Below, one piece after another: positions 33,226 through 41,328 of a stretch of 58,479 bases of DNA (positions within the stretch are counted from its first letter, which is position 1; every line of letters starts with the position of its first letter). This DNA is from a virus, in the IMG/VR virus record IMGVR_UViG_3300009537_000011, positions 1 through 58,479 of that record; one strand, 5' to 3'. Both the position numbers and the translations under genes were made by a program. The notes below the pieces were generated by a model. It saw only the letters and a program-made list of their open reading frames with translations. It ran no database searches and was not told the origin of the DNA.

Positions 33226-35172
33226 ATGGCCATCGGTGACGACTTCACAATCAACGTAGCGGGGGACATCCGGGCGGATTCCCCAGCAGCCACCTACACC
33301 GTCCTGGAGTTGCACCGCTGGCTCCAGGATCTCGCCGACAACCAGTCGACGGCAGGGGCGGCAAACGACATCCTCGACATCACGAGCCTGACGCCGTCGT
33401 CGCGCTCGACCGATGAGATCATCACGCTCATCAACGGCTACAACATCGACGACGCGGCTGCGGAGTGGTTCTACGGCGGTTCGATCAAGCAGGGATCCGG
33501 TGCCACCGAGACCATCTACTCGGGACTCCGGATTCTCGGCAGCGTCATCGACACGGGGACCCAGATCCAGGTGATCCAGGACAAGGCGCTCTACGACGGA
33601 GACGTACCGTTCTGGGGCGACCAGGTCAGCCCGTTCAACGGCGGCGGAGCGGTGCTCGCCCGATTCCTGGTGAAGAGCCGGGAGAACGGCTGCGACATCG
33701 ACGAGCAGAAGATCCTCGTGCAGGCCCGCAACTACGGAGACTCCTTCTCCGAGTTCAGCGTGACGCTGGGCGAGGGTGAGGCGGTAGCAGCCATCTCAAC
33801 GGTGGACGACCCGCAGAACGACACCGCCCAGGGCACGGTGACCGCCTACACCCACGTCACCAACACCGAGGGTTTCCAGCAGATCGACATCGGTGACGGC
33901 AACGGCAATCAGCCCTACTACAGCAAGTGGACCTACGGCGCCGACACCTCGGGCGATCAACTCAAGGGCGTCTGGGAGTTCTGTAAGGATCTGGTCTCGA
34001 CCGGCACGGCCAAGACCATCCACGGCATCGACGGCGAGCTGTTCCGGGGCATCACCCACACCTATGTCTACGACAACATCAGCGGCAACTTCGCGGAAGA
34101 CGAGGAGGTGATCTGGGGCACCGGGGTGACCTACGACACGCTCGCGGGCGGCACCTTCACGGTCGGCAACTACATCCGGTTCGGCACCGGGGGAAACGCC
34201 GGTCGAATCATGTACGACAACGGCTCGACGTTCTGCATCGTCGCGCTGGAGGACATCTCCGGCACCAAGACCCCGGTGGATACCGAGGTCATGACAGAGT
34301 ACGCCGTGGGAACTGGCGCGACCGGCGTCACCGCTGCCGTCGATACCACGACGCCCGTAGCCGATCCGACGAAGGCCGGGGGCCTGGGGCTCCTCCTCGC
34401 CGACGACGAGACGGGGCTCAAGCATCACATCCAGCTACGCCTCGGCAGCGCGCCCGTCAACAACCTTCCGGTTCGCGGGCTGACCAGCGCCGCGACCGCA
34501 GACGTCAACGCAACGATCACGGCACGCACGGTCAATCCGGTGTTCCTCGGCTCCTACGTGGGCACCATGATCGGAGGCTTCGGTGTCGGATTCCTGCCAG
34601 CCGACCTCACGGCGAGCGACACGGTGATCGACCTCGACGGTGACACCAACACCCCGCCGAACAACGTCACCTGGACCCTTGGCGGACTGGTGAGCGGCGA
34701 GGACTACGTGCTCGTCGGCCCGAAGGCGGCAGGCAACGACTTCCTCTGGGCGCATCAAGCCCTGAATGCGACGATGAACACCGGCACCGAGACGAGCGTC
34801 GTGGTGACGGCGATCCCCGACAATACGCCTCAAGTCGGAACGCTACGAATCACGCTCGACGACGGGCGCAGGCGTCGGCAGGCGTACACGTCGCACAACG
34901 GCACGACCACCTACACGATCGCCAGCGCCGACTACCTGGACCCCGACGACGCGACCACGGGCAACGACGTGATGTCGAGTTATCTCGATCTGTTGGCGAC
35001 CTCGGGCGAGGAGGCGTTCACGACGATCTTCGACTCCGCCGATGTGCTGTGGGTGCGGGTCAGGGACGGAGGCGCTGGCAAGGGCGACACACCGATCAAG
35101 ACCTTCGAAGTGCAGTCCAACCTGAGCGCCACCGGCGGCTCGGCGACCGCAGTTCGGATTGAAGACGACTGA
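33226..35172 (+). CDS. Tail fibre-like structural protein (648 aa)
   Basis: ATG 33226 after GAGACAGGAGAAACAGC (good RBS). The protein is a long beta-rich chain with Thr/Asp/Gly composition. Recognisable landmarks are YTVLELHRWLQDLADN, an amphipathic helix near residue 25, then TIYSGLRILGSVI, VTYDTLAGGTFTVGNYIRFG and ITLDDGRRRRQAYTSHNGTTTYTI. I have seen the opening segment in large virion proteins of environmental phages but cannot name its function. No enzymatic motif. Probably a side fibre or tail-surface protein. Confidence 0.6.
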   Translation: MAIGDDFTINVAGDIRADSPAATYTVLELHRWLQDLADNQSTAGAANDILDITSLTPSSRSTDEIITLINGYNIDDAAAEWFYGGSIKQGSGATETIYSGLRILGSVIDTGTQIQVIQDKALYDGDVPFWGDQVSPFNGGGAVLARFLVKSRENGCDIDEQKILVQARNYGDSFSEFSVTLGEGEAVAAISTVDDPQNDTAQGTVTAYTHVTNTEGFQQIDIGDGNGNQPYYSKWTYGADTSGDQLKGVWEFCKDLVSTGTAKTIHGIDGELFRGITHTYVYDNISGNFAEDEEVIWGTGVTYDTLAGGTFTVGNYIRFGTGGNAGRIMYDNGSTFCIVALEDISGTKTPVDTEVMTEYAVGTGATGVTAAVDTTTPVADPTKAGGLGLLLADDETGLKHHIQLRLGSAPVNNLPVRGLTSAATADVNATITARTVNPVFLGSYVGTMIGGFGVGFLPADLTASDTVIDLDGDTNTPPNNVTWTLGGLVSGEDYVLVGPKAAGNDFLWAHQALNATMNTGTETSVVVTAIPDNTPQVGTLRITLDDGRRRRQAYTSHNGTTTYTIASADYLDPDDATTGNDVMSSYLDLLATSGEEAFTTIFDSADVLWVRVRDGGAGKGDTPIKTFEVQSNLSATGGSATAVRIEDD

Positions 35173-35191
35173 CACAGACAAGGACAGCGCC

Positions 35192-35701
35192 ATGAAACAG
35201 CTCGTAGCACTCCTCATCGGTCTCGCATTCACCTCCGTCGCGTGGGCGGCGGAAGACTTCATTCTGTGGAACAACGCGACCTTCACCAGTCCGTTCGACG
35301 ATGGCGTCATCGCCACCTCGGCAGAGATCGCGAACAACAACGGGCTCAACGCTGTTCGGGTGCTCATCGAATACGCGGACATCACGCCCGACGTGTGCGG
35401 CTGCAACATCACCGCCGTTCTGGAGGAGGAGATCTCCAGTGGTATCTGGGTTGCGGTAGCGGCACAGAATCAGCCCTATGGAGTCGAGGGTAACGGGCCG
35501 AGCCGAGTCATCATTCTCTCCCCGTCCGTCGTCATCAATCCCGGTAGCGATTTCGTGATCGAGGGGCCGGACGGCGATACGAAGATTAGCAGCCATCAGG
35601 GGCACGCGCCGGACAAGTTTCGCGTCCGGCTCACGATGCCCTCTCCGGGGTCGCTGACGAGCATCACCATTTCGGGCTACGGTCGGAAGTTCGAGCAGTA
35701 A
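35192..35701 (+). CDS. Predicted exported protein 2 in the fibre region (169 aa)
   Basis: ATG 35192, RBS-like AAGGACAG. Residues 1-20 (MKQLVALLIGLAFTSVAWAA) are a typical signal peptide with an A-W-A cleavage site. The mature chain is a beta-sandwich-like domain with two close cysteines (DVCGCNITAVLEEE) and strands SRVIILSPSVVINPGSDFVI and KFRVRLTMPSPG. No family recognised. It could be a periplasmic or surface protein, or a virion protein matured after export. Confidence 0.72.
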   Translation: MKQLVALLIGLAFTSVAWAAEDFILWNNATFTSPFDDGVIATSAEIANNNGLNAVRVLIEYADITPDVCGCNITAVLEEEISSGIWVAVAAQNQPYGVEGNGPSRVIILSPSVVINPGSDFVIEGPDGDTKISSHQGHAPDKFRVRLTMPSPGSLTSITISGYGRKFEQ

Positions 35702-35717
35702 AAGGGGAGTGCGCTGA

Positions 35718-37553
35718 GTGGCGCTGACGGTTGTCTTCGATGGCACGAACATCACCCAGGCAGAGGCCGCGGACAGCGCGTCCTGGGCTGAGCAGGGCGG
35801 TGGTACCGGCAGTGCCCAGGACGACGATAGTCAGCTCCAGGGCTCCGAGTGCCGAGGCCGAAAGGTATCTGGTGCCACCCTGGGGTTCGCCTTTCAGCGA
35901 GCGACGCTCGATCTCAGCGGAAGCGGCGAGCACGTAGGTATCTGGCTCTACGTCGGAACCCGTGGCGCGATCGACACCAAGGCCAACGGGGGGATGAGGG
36001 TGCGCCTCGGCGGAGGGTCCGACCCGGATACCTCACCGTGGAACGAATGGTACGTCCACGGCTCCGACACGATTCCGAAGACCAACAAGTGGATGCGCGT
36101 CTGGCTCGACGTAGATCGGGGATCGCCGGACAACTCGGCGGGTACGTTCAACGCCAACGACGTCGAGTCCTTCGGTGGCAGCTTCACGGGAGCGGCGATC
36201 ACCGGCAACTTCCGTAACTACTTCATCGACCGGATCGACCGCATGTCCGGGTCAGGAGGACTGACGGGCACGGGGACCGGGGGCACCTTCGCGGACTTCC
36301 TGACCGCCGACGTCGACACCTCGGGCAACGTCTACGGCGTCGTCGAGCGCATTCCCGGCGGGATGCAGATCAACGCTCGCGTGACGATCGGCACATCCTC
36401 CTCGGCGGTGCTGAACGACTCGGGCCTGACGATCATCTTCCAGGATGAACAGTTCTGCGAGTCTGACTTCATGGGGCTCACGTTCGATCTCCAGAACGCC
36501 AGCACCGACGTCGACCTCGCGGATATCAAGATCGCATCGGCAGGCAGCACGAACCTCGGCGACTTCATCGTGAGCGGCACGACCGGAGCCTTCGATGCGG
36601 CTCGCGTCACGATCGACAATCTGCGTATCGTCACCTTCACCAGCGCCTGCTCGTTCCTCGACGGCGCGATCTCGAATTCCGGTCAAATCACCCACGGGGG
36701 TGCAGATCTCAGCGGAACGAAGGTCAGCGGGTACGAAGGAACGGTCGATACCGGAGCCTTGACGTACAACCAGACTGCGGACCCGGACGGCGAGATGGAC
36801 AACATGTCGTTCACCAAGGGAACGGCAGCGACTCACGCCATCGAGTTCGGGACGTCGGCACCGGAGACGATGACGCTGCGCGGGATCGACTTCTCGGGCT
36901 ACAACGCGAGCGACGCCGCAACCGACTCGACGCTCTACGTCGGACGCACGACCGGCACGACGACCATCAACCTGATCGGCTGCACGGGCAACATCAGTTA
37001 CAAGTCAGCTGGCGCGACGGTGCTGCTCGTACCGGCCCCGGTGACGACGACGATCACGGTTCGAGACATCGGAGACGACTCGGTGATCCAGAATGCCGTC
37101 GTACTCCTGGTGGCGGCGAACGGCACCGGCGATTGGGACTACCAGGCCAGCGTGACGCAGATCACGCGCTCCGGCGCGGTCGCGACGGTAACGCAGACCG
37201 CGCACGCTCATACGACAGGAGACTACGTGCTCATCAAGGGCGCGACCGAGGAGGAGTACAATGGCTGCTGGCCCGTCACCGTCACCGGAGCGAATACGTA
37301 CACCTACAGCGTCCCGGGGACGCCCACCTCCCCAGCGGGCGGAACGATTGTCGCGACCGGCGGCATGTTCAACTCGCTCACCAATGCAAGCGGTGTCGTG
37401 ACCGATACCAGGAGCTTCTCTGTAGATCAGCCGTTCACCGGGGTCGTGCGAAGGTCCTCGGCGTCGCCCTACTACATCTCAGCCCCGATTGCCGACACGA
37501 TCGACAAGGATTCCGGGTTCGCACTGACGGTGAGGTTACTTCCCGATGAGTGA
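35718..37553 (+). CDS. Tail fibre / appendage protein with FCCH-like module (611 aa)
   Basis: GTG 35718 after AAAAGGGGAG. The first 200 residues form a jelly-roll-like domain (GEHVGIWLYVGTRGAIDTKAN, WMRVWLDVDRGSPDNSAG). A right-handed repetitive beta region follows (DAARVTIDNLRIVTF, GAISNSGQITHGGADLSGTK), as in appendage beta-helices. Residues about 475-550 are a small beta module (AVATVTQTAHAHTTGDYVLI, EEEYNGCWPVTVTGANTYTY) recalling FCCH-type domains of phage virions and resembling the insertion in the capsid protein. Likely a receptor-binding or adhesion protein. Confidence 0.65.
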   Translation: MALTVVFDGTNITQAEAADSASWAEQGGGTGSAQDDDSQLQGSECRGRKVSGATLGFAFQRATLDLSGSGEHVGIWLYVGTRGAIDTKANGGMRVRLGGGSDPDTSPWNEWYVHGSDTIPKTNKWMRVWLDVDRGSPDNSAGTFNANDVESFGGSFTGAAITGNFRNYFIDRIDRMSGSGGLTGTGTGGTFADFLTADVDTSGNVYGVVERIPGGMQINARVTIGTSSSAVLNDSGLTIIFQDEQFCESDFMGLTFDLQNASTDVDLADIKIASAGSTNLGDFIVSGTTGAFDAARVTIDNLRIVTFTSACSFLDGAISNSGQITHGGADLSGTKVSGYEGTVDTGALTYNQTADPDGEMDNMSFTKGTAATHAIEFGTSAPETMTLRGIDFSGYNASDAATDSTLYVGRTTGTTTINLIGCTGNISYKSAGATVLLVPAPVTTTITVRDIGDDSVIQNAVVLLVAANGTGDWDYQASVTQITRSGAVATVTQTAHAHTTGDYVLIKGATEEEYNGCWPVTVTGANTYTYSVPGTPTSPAGGTIVATGGMFNSLTNASGVVTDTRSFSVDQPFTGVVRRSSASPYYISAPIADTIDKDSGFALTVRLLPDE

Positions 37554-37833
37554 GACGACTGACGAGATCCGTACGAAGTACGAAAGGCTGAGGAGCAAGT
37601 TCGAGTCCTTGGCCTCGGCATCGCTCACGACCCAGGTGCGCCTCGCGACGCTGGAGGGGGAGATCGCACGGCTGGGGGCCGAGAACAAGCGCCTGTCCGC
37701 CGAGCTGGAAGGCCAGAAGACTCTCGTTCAGATGCTCGGAACAGACGCAAACACCAGATACGACGCCCAGAACGCGGAAGTGGAACGCCTGAGAGGCCTG
37801 CTCAGGAGCAACGGAGTGGCGATAGGGGGCTGA
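37546..37833 (+). CDS. Coiled-coil protein (95 aa)
   Basis: ATG 37546 overlaps the fibre stop by 8 bp. Almost the whole chain has heptads (TKYERLRSKFESLASASL, RLATLEGEIARLGAENKRLS, AQNAEVERLRGLLRSNG). No membrane segment. It may trimerise with the fibre or act as its assembly chaperone. It abuts the next GTG start without a gap. Confidence 0.7.
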   Translation: MSETTDEIRTKYERLRSKFESLASASLTTQVRLATLEGEIARLGAENKRLSAELEGQKTLVQMLGTDANTRYDAQNAEVERLRGLLRSNGVAIGG

Positions 37834-38370
37834 GTGGCCATCTCGATCACATGGGCCACCAAGGTCATCTACGTCCCGCAAGCCGACCTCACCTTCATCT
37901 CCGGCGTGCTCTACGAGCTGGACGTGAACGTGTTCCGACTGGCCCTCAAGGACCTCGAAGACGACGAGGAAGGCATGGCGTTCGTCGACACCCACCGGCA
38001 CAACACAGAGGTCACGCTGGGCGGCGTGACGTTCGCCAGAACCGTCGAGATCATCAACGGCTATACGGTGGAGTTCGAGGACGGTCAGTACACGGTCCGC
38101 TGCGTCGGGGCGAATCACAACATCGCTGATGTCAAAGTGGCGAACCAGGTGAGCCTCATCATTGGGAACAGCGCCGGTCTCATCGTGACAGACGCCTCCG
38201 GCCTCACGCCTGGGGAGTCGCAGAAGCTGACAGAGTTCCATCAGGCGTACGGGCTCGACGCCTCCAACCCGGTGACGCACAGGCTTACCCCGGCCCGGAT
38301 CGAGTTCGCTGGGATCACCCTGGTGCTGACCACCGACGTCGACGGCAACGTGACCGTCACGAGAAGCTGA
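37834..38370 (+). CDS. Phage virion-associated protein (178 aa)
   Basis: GTG 37834 abuts the upstream stop. The opening, ISITWATKVIYVPQADLTFI followed by YELDVNVFRLALKDLEDDEEGM.F.DTH.HNTEVTLGGVTFARTVEI, is a pattern I know from proteins near tail fibres in many phages (function unassigned). The centre holds strands and the C-terminus GITLVLTTDVDGNVTVTRS. Probably a structural tail protein. Its stop overlaps the next ATG by one base. Confidence 0.68.
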   Translation: MAISITWATKVIYVPQADLTFISGVLYELDVNVFRLALKDLEDDEEGMAFVDTHRHNTEVTLGGVTFARTVEIINGYTVEFEDGQYTVRCVGANHNIADVKVANQVSLIIGNSAGLIVTDASGLTPGESQKLTEFHQAYGLDASNPVTHRLTPARIEFAGITLVLTTDVDGNVTVTRS

Positions 38371-38543
38371 TGGGAAACGAGGCCCTACCCCTGACCCGAG
38401 CCCACTACGGCATGGGTGACGTCGCGGCTCCGTTCCAGAGAGTCCGGGCGCGGTATGGGCTCGTCAACTTCTTCAAGGCCACGGCGGGCTATCTCCTATT
38501 CACGTTCGCACGTCGCCTGATGAGGATCACCAATGGCTCGTAG
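38370..38543 (+). CDS. Small protein (57 aa) of the fibre-lysis junction
   Basis: ATG 38370 shares its A with the preceding TGA. The 57 residues include RAHYGMGDVAAPFQRVRARY and a moderately hydrophobic basic segment (FFKATAGYLLFTFARRLMRI) that might associate with membrane. No family recognised. It overlaps the next small gene by 11 bp. Coupling on both sides supports it as real. Confidence 0.6.
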   Translation: MGNEALPLTRAHYGMGDVAAPFQRVRARYGLVNFFKATAGYLLFTFARRLMRITNGS

Positions 38544-38688
38544 GTCTATAGCCTTCGTCCTCTCGGTCGGGAGGCGGGTGTCGCTCCTGCTCGCCAGTAG
38601 GAGTAGCAGTTGCAGTCTCGACCTCCGTGAGATCGGGGTCGTGTATGCTGTTCGCAGGACTGAGTTCGACTGGAAGCCGGGAGGCTGA
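38533..38688 (+). CDS. Small basic protein (51 aa)
   Basis: ATG 38533 lies inside the previous gene. The product is Arg/Ser-rich with a hydrophobic stretch (RSIAFVLSVGRRVSLLLAS) and ends VRRTEFDWKPGG. Function unrecognised. The start has GATGAGGATC upstream, a weak RBS. The three-base gap to the next ATG supports an operon position. Confidence 0.5.
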   Translation: MARRSIAFVLSVGRRVSLLLASRSSSCSLDLREIGVVYAVRRTEFDWKPGG

Positions 38689-38691
38689 GTC

Positions 38692-39015
38692 ATGGCGGAA
38701 GTAAACGAGAGATCTGCGGCACGACTGACGGTCGACTTCTACGACTTCGACAATGCGCTCTCCGCGCCGACGTCGATCACCTACGCCGTCTACGTAGAGG
38801 GAACCGAGTTCGAGCTTCGGGCCGACACCGCCGTGTCCCCAGCTTCGAGCGTGACGATCGTTCTCGACTCCACCGATACGCAGATCGTCGACGACTCCAA
38901 GGGTCGAGAGACGCACTGCGTGCTCATCAAGGCGACCTACTCTGCTGGCGACGAGGTGAACGCGACGTTCAGCTTCGACGTCGTGAATCTGAAAGTGCTG
39001 AGCGGAGTGGCGTGA
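38692..39015 (+). CDS. Hypothetical beta-rich protein (107 aa)
   Basis: ATG 38692 with GGGAGG at a proper distance. The chain looks like a small Ig-like beta sandwich (SAARLTVDFYDFDNALSAPT, YAVYVEGTEFELRADTAV, SSVTIVLDSTDTQIV, HCVLIKATYSAGDEVN). Such proteins commonly lie between fibres and lysis genes and are counted as virion accessory proteins. It overlaps the spanin-like start by four bases (GTGA). Confidence 0.68.
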   Translation: MAEVNERSAARLTVDFYDFDNALSAPTSITYAVYVEGTEFELRADTAVSPASSVTIVLDSTDTQIVDDSKGRETHCVLIKATYSAGDEVNATFSFDVVNLKVLSGVA

Positions 39016-39335
39016 ATGTGACGCTCACCGATGACAAGTGGCGAGGGACGATCATCGTCGGCGTGCTCATGCTCGTCCTGGGAGCCGGTCTCACCCAGTT
39101 CTGGTCGGTGGTGGTCGGTGGTGCTGCGCGGCAGCAGAACGTCATCGGCCTGGAGCGCGAGCTGGCGCAGGCCCGGGCGGACCTTTCCGACGCATCGGAT
39201 AACGTCGTGCGCCTACAGGAGCGGATCAGCGGCCTGGAGCGAGACATCAAGTACCTCACGCAGTCCATCGCCGAGCTGAAGTCGCAGGTCTCCGAGCTGC
39301 GGAAAGAGCTGCAGCTACTGAGGAGCAGCGAATGA
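39012..39335 (+). CDS. Rz-like inner-membrane spanin candidate
   Basis: GTG 39012 overlaps the previous stop. One N-terminal transmembrane segment (TIIVGVLMLVLGAGLTQFWS, about residues 13-32) is followed by a periplasmic coiled coil to the end (IGLERELAQARADLSDASD, LQERISGLERDIKYLTQSI, LKSQVSELRKELQLL). N-in topology plus coiled coil is the layout of i-spanins, which fuse inner and outer membranes at the last step of lysis in Gram-negative hosts. No convincing embedded Rz1 is present; two lipoproteins lie on the facing strand at 41.3-42.1 kb. Confidence 0.6.
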   Translation: MNVTLTDDKWRGTIIVGVLMLVLGAGLTQFWSVVVGGAARQQNVIGLERELAQARADLSDASDNVVRLQERISGLERDIKYLTQSIAELKSQVSELRKELQLLRSSE

Positions 39336-39350
39336 CGGGAACCCTATGAG

Positions 39351-39827
39351 ATGCACTCTGTCAGGTCGGTCATGAGAGACTTTCCGGTCCCGGTGGTCCT
39401 TTACGGGGCGCTGCTCGCCACAGAGCCCGCCCCCGCCAACGGCGTGCCGCTTCCCGTCCTCGGCGACACCCCGCTTGCGGTCACTATCGCCATCTTCCTT
39501 GCCGCTCTCGCCTATGTCGTGAAGCTGGTCTTCGAGCTGGCGCACAAGATCTCGTCCGGGAGAGACGGAACGAACGAGCGAACGACGGATCACAAGATCC
39601 TGGACCTGATGAAGACCCAGGGCCGAATCCTGGAGGCGATGGCGGATCGCGTGAGGGACCTGCACGACTGGCACAACAAGGAAGATGCTACAGAGCCCGG
39701 CGTGAAGATATGGTACGTCTCGGGCTGGATGAGGCGAATGCTCACGGATATCAAGTACTCTGTGGACAAGCTGGTCAAGGCCACGGGGACCGTGGCTGTG
39801 AGACCAGTCGACATAGACGAGAAGTAG
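39351..39827 (+). CDS. Holin candidate (158 aa)
   Basis: ATG 39351. Two hydrophobic segments, VPVVLYGALLATEPAPANG (weak) and PLAVTIAIFLAALAYVVKLV (strong), are followed by a long charged helical tail (RTTDHKILDLMKTQGRILEA) and VKIWYVSGWMRRML. It lies between the spanin candidate and the endolysin, the usual place for a holin or a membrane-bound lysis regulator. The 90-residue cytoplasmic tail is larger than in most holins. An internal ATG at 39372 is an alternative start. Confidence 0.55.
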   Translation: MHSVRSVMRDFPVPVVLYGALLATEPAPANGVPLPVLGDTPLAVTIAIFLAALAYVVKLVFELAHKISSGRDGTNERTTDHKILDLMKTQGRILEAMADRVRDLHDWHNKEDATEPGVKIWYVSGWMRRMLTDIKYSVDKLVKATGTVAVRPVDIDEK

Positions 39828-40223
39828 GTGCCCTACTTCTCCACGAGGTCGCTCATGCGGCTCAGTACGTGCGATCGCGACCTACAGATCGTCATGAACG
39901 AGGTCATCAGGCACGTCGACATCACCATTATCACCGGACATCGGAACAAAGAGGAACAGGACGAGGCATATAGGCGGGGGGCGAGTCAGAAGCCCTGGCC
40001 GGAATCTAAGCACAATGTCAGTCCGTCACTCGCGGTCGACATAGCGCCATGGCCGATCGACTGGAGCAACGAGCTTCGCTTCTGGACGGTGGGCGCGTTC
40101 GTCATGGGGGTCGGGAAGTCGATGGGCGTGGAGCTGCGATGGGGGGGGCTATGGGACCGCGGCTGGGAGCACGTAGCCGAGTCGGGGTTCAGGGATCTCG
40201 GTCACTTCGAGCTGGTTGTATGA
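39828..40223 (+). CDS. Endolysin, M15-type L-alanyl-D-glutamate peptidase
   Basis: GTG 39828 abuts the holin-candidate stop. The 131 residues match M15C peptidases: S.RSL..L..CDRDLQIVMNEVIRHVDITIITGHR, then SKHNVSPSLAVDIAPWP (H-x6-D zinc ligands), WGGLWDRGW and DLGHFEL (catalytic Glu region and third His, H-F-E-L). It cuts peptide stems of peptidoglycan. There is no signal peptide, so a holin is needed for release. The typical length is about 130, so it is complete. Confidence 0.92.
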   Translation: MPYFSTRSLMRLSTCDRDLQIVMNEVIRHVDITIITGHRNKEEQDEAYRRGASQKPWPESKHNVSPSLAVDIAPWPIDWSNELRFWTVGAFVMGVGKSMGVELRWGGLWDRGWEHVAESGFRDLGHFELVV

Positions 40224-40789
40224 ATCGACCCAGGATCATCCTGATTCATGGATGGGGGCCAGGAGGAAGTCGGGGCGCCGTACTGGTGCTGGCAGCTGCG
40301 CTGGAGAGGCTGGGGTTCCCGGTCATCTGCCCCTCGTACGGGCACGTATGGAGTCCATGGAAAACGAGGCACACGTCTCGGCGGGTGGCCAAGCAGTGGT
40401 CCAACTTCGTCAAGCCCACAGATGTCCTCATCGGTCACAGTAACGGAGCGAGGGTCGCCTGGGAGATGACCTACTACACGGGCGACAAGGTGACGCGAGT
40501 CTTCTTCATCAACGCCGCGCTGGACCACGACCTGGTGCCGGGGCCCTCGGTCGCGAGGTGCTTCATCTTTTACAACGGGGCCGACAAGGCGACGAGGCTG
40601 GCCAGGTTGATCCCGCTGTCGGATTGGGGTGACATGGGTCGCGTGGGGTACCGGGCCGACAACGGCGGGTGGGGTCCAGACCAGAGGATGGAGAATCACG
40701 AGATCGGCGTAGGCCACAGCCCCTTCAGGGACCCGGCCGTCGCGAGCACGTATGCCGTGACCATCGCCACCCTGCTGCACCGCCTATAG
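40220..40789 (+). CDS. Alpha/beta hydrolase downstream of the endolysin
   Basis: ATG 40220 overlaps the endolysin stop (ATGA). The 189 residues start IILIHGWGPGGSRGAV (HG oxyanion segment). They contain a GxSxG nucleophile elbow GHSNGARVAW (Ser near residue 76), a strand TRVFFINAALDHDL, and a terminal His candidate in GVGHSPF. It is a serine esterase or lipase fold. Position in the lysis cassette suggests it attacks lipid or ester bonds of the envelope, as LysB does in mycobacteriophages, though mycolic-acid specificity cannot be claimed. It ends the rightward unit. Confidence 0.85.
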   Translation: MNRPRIILIHGWGPGGSRGAVLVLAAALERLGFPVICPSYGHVWSPWKTRHTSRRVAKQWSNFVKPTDVLIGHSNGARVAWEMTYYTGDKVTRVFFINAALDHDLVPGPSVARCFIFYNGADKATRLARLIPLSDWGDMGRVGYRADNGGWGPDQRMENHEIGVGHSPFRDPAVASTYAVTIATLLHRL

Positions 40790-40795
40790 GTGAGT

Positions 40796-40851
40796 CCGGC
40801 CCCCGAATCGTCGCCCGCGCCTTGAGGCGTTTGCGGACTATCGGGGGCCGG
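40796..40851 (+). terminator. Hairpin ending the rightward late unit
   Basis: CCGGCCCCCGA (40796-40806) pairs perfectly with TCGGGGGCCGG (40841-40851); inside it GCGCC/GGCGT form a second stem. No U-run. It lies 7 bases after the last rightward stop and is probably a terminator or an mRNA 3'-end stabiliser. Confidence 0.6.
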
Positions 40852-41178
40852 TGTTGCCTCCAGGTCTACCGGATGGTAGAGTGGAGTTGACGTGCAACGA
40901 TGAGCACTCAACAAGAGTATCCCACAGTTGAGTACCGATGCCAAGGCGCACGCCCTGGCGAGAGGCGAGGTATAGGCGAAGCCCTGCCTCCGTCCGAGGA
41001 TCGCTGCGCGTCGACTCCGGAGGCTGGCGGCTGAAATCCGGGCGCTGATGCGGGGCGGCCCCGGTCGATGGTGGACCAGGTGTGAGGGTCGAGCCCGAGG
41101 AGTCGGTAGGAGCTGGTAGGAGCGGGGGTCACCCCCCACCCTTCCAGAGTGGGCCCCGCCACGCCCTCCGGTAGGCAC
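40852..41178. other. Convergent intergenic region with structured RNA potential
   Basis: No convincing gene is seen. A 44-codon frame from ATG 40900 lacks an RBS. An inverted repeat ACTCAAC/GTTGAGT lies near 40907-40933. GCGGGGC (41050-41056) can pair with GCCCCGC (41153-41159), closing a domain of about 110 bases that contains short direct repeats (GTAGGAGC). This would sit at the 3' end of read-through transcripts; a non-coding RNA is possible but unproven. Confidence 0.4.
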
Positions 41179-41207
41179 AAAAAAAGCCCCCCCCCGTAGG
41201 GGCGGGC
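41179..41207 (-). terminator. Rho-independent terminator of the leftward unit
   Basis: Read leftward, GCCCGCCCC, a TAC loop and a run of nine G plus C form a GC stem with one mismatch, followed by seven U. It lies ten bases beyond the last leftward gene. Confidence 0.8.
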
Positions 41208-41216
41208 TCAGTTGCT

Positions 41217-41327
41217 TCAGCTTCTGTCGGACTTGGCTATGAGGTAGGCGAGCAGGAACCCCAACACCAGGCAGATGGCCAGGGTGCCGACGAATGCCAC
41301 GGTGGCCTGTGCGACCTCTTCCAGCAC
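41217..41327 (-). CDS. 36-residue single-pass membrane peptide
   Basis: GTG at 41327 lies two bases beyond the stop of the lipoprotein gene, and the frame ends just before the terminator. The peptide has an acidic N-terminus (VLEEVAQATVAFVG), one transmembrane helix (TLAICLVLGFLLAYLIA) and a charged end (KSDRS). The RBS is weak. It might regulate lysis or protect the membrane, but this is inferred only from topology and linkage to lipoproteins. A longer frame upstream is antisense shadow. Confidence 0.55.
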   Translation of the reverse strand: MLEEVAQATVAFVGTLAICLVLGFLLAYLIAKSDRS

Positions 41328-41328
41328 T

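Noticed and set aside
39031-39279. Embedded Rz1-like lipoprotein within the spanin gene
   Set aside because: The alternative frame gives a Ser/Arg-rich chain; its SSACSCSS segment lacks the hydrophobic signal core before the cysteine.
40908-41180. Leftward 90-codon frame between the two transcription units
   Set aside because: It overlaps the terminator and structured region, lacks an RBS, and encodes a low-complexity sequence.
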